From the NCBI GenBank assembly GCA_006937955.1, contig SSNP01000145.1, positions 1,108,600 through 1,172,599 of the forward strand: a stretch of DNA of 64,000 bases, read 5' to 3'. The notes under the pieces were generated by a model that did no database searches, had not been told where the DNA came from, and saw only the letters and a program-made list of their open reading frames with translations. Made by a program: the position numbers and the translations under genes. The DNA is from Pachypanchax playfairii. Lineage: Eukaryota; Chordata; Actinopteri; Cyprinodontiformes; Aplocheilidae. Positions 15,001 to 27,000 of the stretch are shown here, one piece after another (positions within the stretch are counted from its first letter, which is position 1; every line of letters starts with the position of its first letter).

Positions 15001-18000
15001 TTACGGGTCTTTTAGTGTTTCCGTCTTACAACATAAGTTGGGAAAAAAAAAAACTCCTTCAGCAGGGACCATGTGCGCTTCCATAAAAAAAAAAACAAAA
15101 AAAACAAACAAAAACATTATGTCCGAAACGATACATTACCACACAGTGGTGGGAAGCGGTCCGGCTACTTTTTTTTTCTTATAAACTCCGTCAGGTGCAT
15201 GAAATAAATTTAACAAAAACTAATGCTCATGCATTTTCGTGGTGTTCGAGTCCTTTGCTGGCACCATACGTCTGCACAAGCGGCAAACTGCTTTAGTCAC
15301 ATCTTGTGGTTTACCTTTTTCATCGGGTTGAAAGCCAAAGTAGTCCCAGATAGGCGACTTTGTATTTTTTTTGGCAACGAGTTCCTCCATTTTTGTGTTC
15401 TGAATTGCTTCAACAATGCTTCACCCGCAAAAAAAAAACAACAAAAAACGTAGGGACGTCACCTGCGCGAATATATCGCCTATCGTCATTTGCTGGACTG
15501 ACGATAGGCGATTGAAAAAAAATTACATATTGCCCAACCCTACCATAAACTATTTATATTTAGCCATAAAATGCTGACATGAAACTTATGAGAGAGGAAC
15601 ATAAACAAAAATCTTATCAGATATCTGGTGTCTACTGTCTGAGTGTGACTGTGGATTGCCCACCTTCTTTCAAGCTGTGATAGACAAGTCTGTCATGATC
15701 CATCTTCAAGCCTGCCTTGTCCATGTCATCAGCTGTTGGAGGAGAGCCCAGGGGGGAGGGTTCAAAAGACAGGCAGTGGTTGGTGTCCAACATTGTAATT
15801 CAGAATGCAGAGTAATTATTTGTTAAGCATTGAAACTCTCTGAAAAGCAGTCCTCCTGTAAAGTCCCTTAGTTAGGAGAATGAATAAAAAGGATGAAGGA
15901 GAGAGAAAAGTCCTTGATGTCTCAGATGTTCCTACAGCTTGATGCCTGATCGGTCAAAGGGACAGATGAGATCCAGCACTTTAGAAGACTACAATACAAG
16001 TCCAAAAATCTATTTTGTTAATTTATAACAGCCCCAAAAACGTAGCTACTGCTGAAGCTCTCCTCTCCGACTTTGTCTCCTCTGTATGAGGATGATCGAT
16101 TGGTCTGTCTCAGTTTCTCTCTTCTTCCCTCAGATCTCTCCTTTCCTTGCAGTGGCAGCCAGCGAGTCACGACAGCGCCGTCCTACGATTTCTTAAAGAG
16201 CCAAGTTAAAGGGATCTCCAGAGTGATTTGTGGACAAGGAGGACAGGAGAGAGACCGAGTGGAGGGAAGAGAAAAGAGGCCAGCGGCTGAGGAAGACAGG
16301 GTGGCAGTGAACTCTGGTGAGAGTCCCCAGTAAGACCGCTGTGGTTGCAGCTCCTCCTGAATCTAACACACACACACATGCACCCACACACATACACATG
16401 CACATAGAGCCAGTGAGTGTTGCTGATAAAGTTCTCCTGCTCAGCTGTTGCCATTCATTCAGTTACACGCTCAGGGGGGCTGCCGCATACAAACCTCTTC
16501 CCTGTTCAACCCAAACACACTATAGAGACCAAAATCCCTCTTAAACACAGAGACTCTGTCAACCTGCCAACAGTTTCCATTGGACAAACAGTGACGACAG
16601 TCAGGTAATGACCTCACCTCACATATTCACCTCTGGGATTCATCTCAGTAACACTTTTAACACATATAAATCAGAATCAGTGAACGATTGATCCGATCAA
16701 CAATAAACTTCAGAAACCTTCATGACCTCAGCATTTTTACATGACTGTTCATGTGGGGGGAAAAAAATCCACTGATCTTAATCTAATATAAATATTTTCT
16801 GATTTTTGTTTGAACGTGTCACTGAACTGTCTGTGGAGATTGCTGATGGAGAACGCCATCGGTGGCCCCTCCTCCTGGTCTGTTTTAAATAGCAAGGCCA
16901 GCTGGTCATAAGTGGGCTATATTCAGCTTGGTATCACCTGTGCACTTGCAGGGTAATGTTACTCTGAGGCACACACACCAGAGCCTACAGACACACAGGA
17001 AAAGGCTGAGCTGAAATCAGTTACATGAAATCAATGTTTTATACATTAAACACCACCACAAGTCCTAATAACAATCCTTTCACCATGTGAACAGCATCTA
17101 TCTATCACACAGGTGCAAATGAAAACACAGACAACACCTTAAATAAACTCTGTCTGTTCCTACAATTACTGTCTCCTATGAGTGTGAGATTAAAGTCCAC
17201 CTGCTGTTATGATTCACAGTCTGGGCAGGAAACAAAGAGACGACGACACACACTGGGATTAAATCAGGGGCAGACTGGGCCAAAAGGAAAACAAGCCCTG
17301 AACATTTGCTCCTGGGTCGTCATCTCTTCATCTGAGTATGTTTGAATAAAAAGTGCGATGACAATCTACATTTTACAGATTAAAATAATCTGTTTAATAC
17401 TTCACAAATACACATAACAAAAGGACTTTATATCTATTATGGTAATCCAAGGTGTCTTTACTTCCTTAATCCACATTTCTCTGAGTTTGTTTAAAAACAT
17501 CCTCAACAAGCTTTCTGAAACCTCCATCAAACACTGAAGCTAAAGTTCAGTATCATGCTAACACAACACAGTCTAGACCAGGTTCTCAGTCTTTAGTCCC
17601 TCTGATGAAATAAACATCAACATGAATAAAGTTTTCTGGTTTTTAATCCACATGTTTTGTGATGTTTGCATGGAATTTCTAAAAGCAGAGTTATAACTCT
17701 GCTTTTACATCGTACAACAAGTTTTCAGATGCGAAAAATAGTTATTAAACTTCAAGTTATAACTTGTTTTATTGAAGTTTTGAGGATCAAATGGATATAA
17801 AATGATGTTTTGTAGAAAAAAGATGCTCTTTCTGCTACAGGTTCCAGCTGCCGGGTCAGTGAGTCTAACAGACAACATTCCTTCCTGTTTTGAAACTTCC
17901 AGTGAATATGTTAATGATCGCTGCAGAATTTACCCAAACCTCTTTATTTTAGATCATAAAGGCAGGTGTACCTAATGTTTTGGCACAATGGTGTAACTTT

Positions 18001-21000
18001 AAACTCTCTGTACAAAAACAGACCGGATTAGGAACAATATATGAAACCTAAGTATCTGATAGATATAATTTATGTAATGAACTGCAGATGCAAACAGAAA
18101 TATTATTTACTCAAATTCCCCCTGGATGTGATAAAGTATCTTTTACGCAATGGGAAAGTTTACTGGCAGGAAATATTTAAAGACTGTACAAACCAGAAGA
18201 ACCAAAAACACTCTGACCAACCAAGTAACCGAGCCTGTGTCAGTTTGCCACAGGTCAGATCAACCATTAACATTCCAGCCTGGAGAACACAAGGTGTTTT
18301 TTTTTTTTTTTAATCATTACTTCCTGGTCCCCCGCCCACCAGTCTGTTGTGGAATTTACCAGCATTTTCTGCATCTGGCTGGGACTCAACACTGACATCA
18401 CACCAGGATTACTTGGAAGTGACATTTCTGACCTACAAAGTCCAATAAACTCTTTAATCATCAGTGACATTACTGAAGGTACTTCAAGCTCCATGGCAAC
18501 CATCTGAACAATTAACAAAGATTGATGTGGAATCTAGCACAAAACTTTAATGTAAATAACACGACTGCAAGGCTGCACTTAATCACTTACTGAAGTTAAT
18601 GTTTGTCCTAAAAGATGTAAACTGACTGCCAGAAGCTTACAAACCCACTCTGTTTGGAGATGAAGTCACTGCATTTCTAAAAGTTTGTTTAGGATAACAG
18701 ATATAATCACTAGTTAACCTAATGCTGAACTGTAATCCCCGTCTTTTAGATGTTCCCATTTCAGCAGTCAGATAAAAGCAGGAGAGGTTTTAAACATCAG
18801 CTGTACAACGAATAAACTTGAGTGTGATGACGGTTTGAAGAAATGACCTGAACTCCACCGATGAGAAGTAATTTCACTCTGAAGTGTTATGTTCCCGTTA
18901 AATTTGGGTTCATTCAGTACAGAATCCAGAGCTTATTTTAACAACAGGCTTATCTGAGTCTCGGCTCTGACTGATGCTGGAATACTTTATGATAACTCCA
19001 AATTAACAGGAGATCTTCACAAATGGGAACTTTTAAACTGACTCAGTTAACATAGACAAATTGCAACTCCATCATGTTTCCCACCATCCTTCTAACCTTA
19101 GTGATTAAAATATTCCTCTGTAACTTGGGACCCCCCTTCAAGCCGTCATTGGCTCCTTGCTTCTCATGTAAACAGATGCAACAATTTGCCCGTTTATGTA
19201 GGTAAAAACCAATAAAAACTCTGCTGTAAATGCACAAAACACGGGGAAGGGAAAGTGAATTTCCCTAGAAACGTGCAACAACGTTTTATGAATCAATTTT
19301 AAGTTGAATTTTCAAGATATTCCAGCTTGTTAAAAAAGTAAGAAATAACACAAGAAATCTGATGTTATTTAGCTTAAAGATGTTATTTAAATGAAGGGTG
19401 AGAACTCAAAAGCAAACAGGAAAAAAGTTCCAAAATGTGTCTCTAATCTGACAGAATATTTTGCAAAAAGACTGAAATTTAAATTAAATATTTAATTCAA
19501 CATGAAATAAAAGCATTAAAATCTGTAATCTAGAATCTAACAACTCTTCCACTATGATTATGGTTTAATTTGACTGTTAATTACATCTCTGAAGTTGAAT
19601 GTTAACCAGCAGGGAGAAAAGTTCAAGCCTTCTTAAGGCTGAATCATACAAGTGCTCATTTAGAGGCTCCTGCTAATAAAGTCACAGCTGAACGCAGTCC
19701 AACTACCATTTAACTGCAATAAGAAGGAAGTTAATTTGAAAAAAAAAAAAACAGGTTAAAGAACTTTAAGTAAATCCAAAAGGCCAAAGGGAAAAGTTTA
19801 TCTCTATAAGTTTTTACTGTAAATCAGAAACAACTGAAGAAGAGCAAAGACTGAATACGAGTTTCTAGGAGAGGAAACTAAAAACTGAGGGGTGTTTTCT
19901 CTGCAGCTCCCTAACAGACTGTTTATTACACAACTCCAACATCTGAAAACCATTTTTACTGTAACAAACCTTCTGCTCTACTTCAAGAGGAAACACAGCT
20001 TCTTTTCTGTTACTGATTTCCTCCAGAAAAATAACAAATGGCCGGCAGTACAGACAGTTGGACAGTAATACAGCAAAACAACTGGTCCAGCATGCAAACT
20101 GCTGATTGTAAAAGAGTTTGGTTTTGCATAAAAGGAACGTTTTCTCTTCGTGAAAATACACTGAATTCTGTGCTGAAAGTGTTTTCCATGAAGCTGCTTA
20201 TAGACATCCTCCTTCTCTCCATCTCCTCTTTCTGTTACTACAGTAACATCTAATAAAAGCCTGGCTGTTAATTTGCTTGAGTATCAGGTTTTCGTTAGAT
20301 GCAAACCTTGAATGGGGTCACAGGTTTCTCTTTTTTATTTATATCTCTTTTATTTTGTATTTTCATAATAAAATAAAGACATTTTTAAGACAATGCAAAT
20401 AAAAGCAAAGATAAACTGGCTGCTGGACAGGAAGCAACAGAAGCTGATTCACAGAGATCATGGGACAACACGGGACAACATGGGACAATATGGGACCAGG
20501 AATAAGACACTGATCAAGTTCACCAGCTAGAATAAAAAAGCCAAACATGTGCTCATAGCCAGAAGATAATAAAGCTGAAAGAAAATATTTTCATGACATG
20601 TGGTGACATGCGGACATGTCACCTGAGGTAGCATCAAGAAGGTCTACACGTTCCCAGAAAGTAGGAGCAGTCCAGACTGAGGCTGTCCTTTATTAAGACG
20701 GGACTTGGGATTTGCAGCCTCATACAAAAGACATAATGATAGAATCAAGCTTTTTAAGACAAAGACTGTTAAAAATATAGACTTATGACAAATGAAACCC
20801 AACACTAAGCCTGCTTACAGACAGTAATCTCCATGGTAACTGACACTAGGATTGCAGTCTCCAAATGTCCACTGGTCTGATGGATTGAATCAAACTGAAT
20901 ATTAGGCAGCAGGGCAGAGGAGAGTCTTTCTAAGTACAGATTCAGGCAGTGATTCAAATCCTCACTATGATGAACCTCTCTTTGGGGTCAGAGGACGACT

Positions 21001-24000
21001 TAAAATAAAATGGTTCTAACTTACGGAGGAGTTTAGTGACACTGCTGGCTTTAGACATAAAGGAAGCTTGATGTACTTCTGAGATCCAGGTTAGTTCTTC
21101 ATCAATTTGACATGTTTCTTCTAAAAATTAAATATCTGCCTTTTAGATTTAGAAAAGAGATGTTGCTACGCTTAACTATCTGACCAAGGTTTTGAACATT
21201 TCAGGAGAATTCATCACTCACTATACACCAAATCAACACATCCCACAATTCCATGGTAAATAATCAAACTGTTGCAAGTCTCTGTGATCTCTTGCTCTAA
21301 AAACCGCACTCTAATCTGTCAAACTCTTCATTAAGAAGATTTTATAGATTATCGGACATCTTACAGCAGATCAGTGGCAGCTCCTCTTCCTCCTTGTTTA
21401 GAGATGGAGCCAACGGAGCTGTGTTGACTACAGCTAGTAGTAGCATCAGCTAGCATGCGGTGGGCAGTTCCCTTTCCCACATTTGCATTCTTGTAGGACA
21501 TTGTTCTCAACATTAGAATGAATGTAGAGCAGGTAAAACTGGCCTTCAAAACAGAAACTGAGAACTTTTGGATTCAAGATCTACTAGTGAGTAAAAATAC
21601 CTTCCAGAGGAGCCGAGATAGGGACGTCTACACAATCCACACGTCATTTCTATAAACTAGTTCAACAACTTGCAACTGCATAATTAAGTATGTTGGAAAA
21701 AAGCTTAATAGGAGACAATGTTCTGAGAAACGTATCTATATGCTTGATGGCAAAACCTTAAACTCAAGGCTTAATGTTGCAAAGTAATATCACATCCTTT
21801 CTAAAATAATTTAAATAATCTATAGAAAAAAATCTTTTCCACACTAGTTTGTCTTTTCCTGCACTTACACAGACCTACAAATGCAACTTGCAACATATTC
21901 TATAATTCTATAATCTTCAGGAAGTCCTCAGACTTGCTTGAGATGTAGAAACCCTTCTGACATGCATCTCATCATATGGGACTCACATTAGCGTTATGTA
22001 ATATTCTGTCAACTGAATGCAAGACAGAGTCTAGCCTACAGCTTTGAGTTTTACTGCTTCTGTTGTGACCGCAGGTCTCGTGGTTCACGTCTGAGTCACA
22101 GTAACTAATAGTCCTATTAGTTAACACACAGAAACTTCTGCTACACTCTGAATATGTCACATTTGCTGCTGGCAGGTGAGTCACCAGCTAATGGCTGCAG
22201 TATTGTTCAGAAACACCAAAACACAAAGTAGAGGTGGCAAGATGAAGCAGATGAAGACCAAGCAGAGGAAACATATCCTGTGTTTGTGGCTGAATGTTCC
22301 CACAGTTGACGGCAAAACAGCTCGTCTGTGGAGCACAAGAGCACCAACTGAAACCCTCACTCACATTTTATAAGCTGACAGTTTGAACAGGATGATGTCG
22401 GGGTTCATAGGTTCAGGTCTCACTGGACTCCCACTATGTTAAGACTCAAAAGTGTGCAGAAGAAAAAAAAAGATTTTCAATGGGAACCAGATGGAATGTG
22501 CTTCTAAAAGTTTTGTTGAAATAAACTGAAGAAATTGCACAAATGTGCAAATATTCTTATTTTAGTTAAGTCACAATGTTCCTTAATTATGCTTTAAAGC
22601 AGTACTAAATAACTTTTCTGCAGCCGTGTCTCAGACAACCATTACTGGAACCGGTGTTCTGTTGAGATGTGCTACCGATTCCTTCTGCACATGCGCCGTT
22701 CTACAGTCTTGACTTCAATAAACAGATTTATCGTTTATTTTTTGTTTCTATATTTTTCAATAAATACTTTTACCTATTAAATAAATTCTCCCAGGACAGA
22801 AACACTAAATATGATGTTATTTTTACTTTCTTTGCATTGTCAGAGCGACAGGCAAATGTTTGGACACACCCAGAGGAGAAGGACCCAACAATGGCCGATA
22901 AGGACCCAGAGGGCTTTTATATAGAAAATATCAGGGAAAGATCATAAAAATATGTTTAAATAATTAACAGGACACACTCACCATAAACAAGAATACTGTA
23001 TAAACTTCTAATAACATCTCATTATGAAAGTTGTTAATTTGTACTATGGAGGCATTTTTCATCAGGGTAGCATAAATCATCAGAACACCACTTCCTGCTG
23101 CGACCTGAATTACTGAAGTTATTTAGTCTATTGTAAAACCATCAGAGGGTCCAGAGTGTCTAATATGAAGCTTAGACAAGTTTCATAACGGTAGAATAAA
23201 GTTATTTTGTACTGCTTAAATTTTATTGCTCTCAGAATATCTTTATTCTTTATTTTGTTTTATTAATTGCTGTTCTTGCAGTCTAATATATCACAATAAA
23301 AATATAAATATAAAAGATAGAACTATGTCAGAACACAATATTTTGCCACATTTCTTGCACTGATGATGTGTTAAAGATGAGTGTGTGACGACAGAGTATT
23401 TTCACTCCAAATTGGTCTCATGAATACTTTGAAAAGGCTCAAAATACAGGGATCAATACTTGGCGGCCCACGAGAGGAACTAAAAACTTCTGTAAACTTT
23501 GAGATGTTTTAAAAACAGAAAGTTTGACAACAGCAGTGAGAAACCAGCTTTAGAAGTTAATATTTTTTTACTCCAGATGTTTGAAACATTCTGCAGCACA
23601 GCAGCTAACACTTTGATTTCACTCTGACTGAAGCGCATCAGCTTTATTTTTATTTTCCACAATTGTTCTTTTTAATTGTCTCGCTGTTGTAACGCAAGAA
23701 ACAACACAGCATCTCCAAATGAGAGCGTACATGCTTGAAGCTGTATCTAATGTCTGTTCATGCGAGTTCCAGTAAAAGTCCTACTGATTGTAGGAAAAAG
23801 ATCCATTATTCTAAGAAAATTGTCAGTGCTCGTGTACTTGGTACTGCCTAGTCCAAGGCTGCTCTCTGAGGCTCTAATACATGCTGTAAAGACACAACAC
23901 ATGCTGCATGAGTGGGCTTGTACCTGTGGGTGTGCAGGCTCTGTGTTCTTGTTGCTAAGAGTAGACTTGCGAAGCTTTTCTTTGGCTTCAGGCAACTTAT

Positions 24001-27000
24001 CTGATGGAGGCTGCTCGGCCATGCTCGCTGACTTCTCATTATCTTAACAGGAATTTGCTGGATTGCAAATCAAAAGCGTGAGTGTGTTGGTGCTTGCAGA
24101 AATACCGCGCTGTCGGAACATATTGTGAAAATGGACGGCTACCAAATCCTGACGGTGTGTTCAGGTCTCAACACAAGTAGCAGAGTGAGAGTGAGCTGAT
24201 TCATCATGTGAGGTCGAGGGCGTTTGTGTGCTGGACACACTTGTGAACTTCAGGCTCTTATAACATTTGCATTAGTAATGAACCATATTTAATGCATTTA
24301 TGTTTTGCATCAAGGTGTTAATCAACACTGGAACTATCTGGTTCTGTTATTTGTTTCCAAACTGTTTTGTGACTATGGAATTCTGTAAGATGTAATGTCA
24401 ACATTTTATTTTACATCTTAATACATATTTAACCTGATTGGAAGATGGAGTATAATCCAGGCCTGTGACAGTATCACTGGCACACAGTGGTGGAGATCTG
24501 CAGCAGCTCTTTGCTTTGACTGATAACACCTTCATTCTTTCCTTCCTTCCTTTCTGATATTAAATTTGACAGGCAGGTTTTTATTCCCCGTTTCGTGTCT
24601 TCTATCAATCCTGTGATCTTACGCTTGCCCCTTGACTGCGTTCCTACTCTCAGCCTGACTCTAGAGCTTTGGGGACTCTGTTGCTGGCAGCCTTCCAATC
24701 TCTTACATAACAGTACCATCAGTTCCCTGAATCACTGCTGGGCCGAAGTGGCCATATCTAACCACTGCATCTTTAGAAGCATCCCAGCTGAACATCCTGG
24801 TTGCATGTGTTAAAACACATTAGCACTTTTACCTAATAAAAGCAAACCGATCCTTTCTATCGTCTGCCAAGACAAACCTTAGCATGAACGAATCAGCTAA
24901 CGCACAGAGAAATGACCTTTATCTGTTTGAATTAATAACTCTGAATGACGCAGGATGTTAAAATCTAAAAAAAAAAACTGTTAAATACTGACAGAAACAC
25001 ACAGCCATGGTGCTGTTTGAACATGGCTTACAGACAACACTAGGATTTAATCCCTCATTAGCTGATATCGTACTGGCGACCTCTAACTGGGATGACAACA
25101 TCAGCTGCAAAACAACCTTCATTTTACTCACTTTTACTCCTGTCATCACAACGTTCACAACCAACTCTCTCTCTCTCTCTGTGTGCATTAACCTTCTGGC
25201 CACTTTCATCTGAATTAACATGTTTAAGGAAGTGAGAAGCCAAACATAACACTGGCATACGGTTTGTGTCTTTAATGAAATCATGAAGATGATGAGTGAT
25301 AGAAAACGACATATAAACAGGTGAATGAAGATGATTATTACAAATATGCAGATAATGATGCACAAACCTACTCTGGAGCTTTTTTGTTACAAATATCCTG
25401 AAAGTGCATCAAACACTGAAGGATCAACTGGTTGCACCAGTCCTTTTGTTAAGGAAATCAGCTGTTCTTGTATTTGAATTCAAATCAAAGGACAGCTCAC
25501 AGTTTCTACAGAACGCGCTTTAAAACGAGATGTAGTTCATGCTGTGATTCTGGAACAGTCTGTTCTGACTGAAATGACGGGGTCATTTCCACTTAAATCT
25601 GGAGCAGAGTTGGTGACGCCTCTAACCTACTTTCCCCCCCCCAGTTTTAGTCTCTGTCACCGAGTCTGTGCTCAGTCTCTGTTCACCTTCTTTCAATGAA
25701 ATCAACTCTTTAGCTCCACCTGGAAACAGGCAGGTTATCCGTGTGAAGCCTGAGTTCTAGTAGAAGAGTAAATCTGGTAGCACAACTGACAGCTGCAGAG
25801 GGAAAAAAAACTCTTTCAACATGCCAACACACTCACCCGTTAAGTTATGCTTTAGGGAGATCTTAAAAACTTGTCCTCATGGTCCTACCTGTTTCCTTCT
25901 CCCTCAGGACACCAATTCAGTTTACAACAATTTTGACTTCTTTCTTTCAAAAATTTCTGCAAAATTCTTCAGAAGCACACCATTTTGTGAAAACTCAAAA
26001 AGGTCAAGAGCAAAATACATCAAAAGAAGACAATAAATCCATTTTCTTATCTTAGCAAACATACAGCTGCAGACAGATGTTACCTGACTGGATGGTCATG
26101 TCCCTCTGCACCACGCTGAAGGAACTCTAAACCTTCCTGACATGCTTGACCACTCGTGCTTCCCCAAACAGCAACAGTCAACAATGTGGTTTAATACAAG
26201 CAGCTGAAGCTGAGCGCAGAATGAGAATGTTTCCCTCTGACTGGCAGCTGATATTCCACAGGTAGCAACACACCTCACACACTCCTGTCCAGACTGCGTC
26301 TACAAGTTTGTGCTTGTCCCAGCAGAGAGGGCGTGTGTGTGTATGTGTGGGGCTGTGCCTGTGCTTTATAACTCTGTGGGTAACAGCAAGGTCCACCCAT
26401 CAGTTCCAGCCTTACTTTAGATCCACCATTGTTTTTTGGCTACCTCTTTTCTTTACAAAGAAAACTTTTATTCACTTCTCCTCTCAGTTAATTTAGAAGT
26501 AAAAAGAACATAAACAAGTTGGTGCCAAACCTCACCACCTCAAACACACCCCCTCCCTTCTCGCTTTTCATTTTCCTTCGCTTTCCTTCTGCTCCCTCTG
26601 AGAAGTTATGCAATGCTGCAGCCATTTCAGACATGACCTCCCCCTCCTCTCGACTCCTCCATCCTCCTCCTCCTCCTCTTGCTGCTGCTCCAATGGCCCA
26701 GACTCCTACACTCAAAGTAGCTTCTCCACTTTCAAGTTGTTTTTGTTAATCTCAGTCACATTATTAAAGCGTGAGCGCTTTTGTTTCCAGCCCAACGGCC
26801 CCGAAGTGAGACTGTAACTGGGAAGATGGGAAATGTAAACAGCTTCTCAGACCTGTTTGTTGACATCGACCTTCATATCTTAAAACAAAGTACTCTGAGA
26901 TCCCAGAACATCTGTGTCCAGTTCTCATCCTGAAGAACATGCATGTTTATATGTGTGTGTGCCAAGAAATCTCCAAACACATGCATATTTGCAAGGAAGG

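Larger units (their letters stand above)
9168..15663 (-). other. mrtfa intron holding repeats
   Basis: Contains the LINE tail near 10 kb, the unnamed repeat near 12 kb and the hAT element near 15 kb. Between these, no coding exon or RNA gene was recognised. Confidence 0.6.

Noticed and set aside
22560..22947. Possible mobile element or exon with MADKDPEGFYIENI-like ORF
   Set aside because: Resembles repeat-like sequence, but no ends, target duplication, splice logic or family could be supported.
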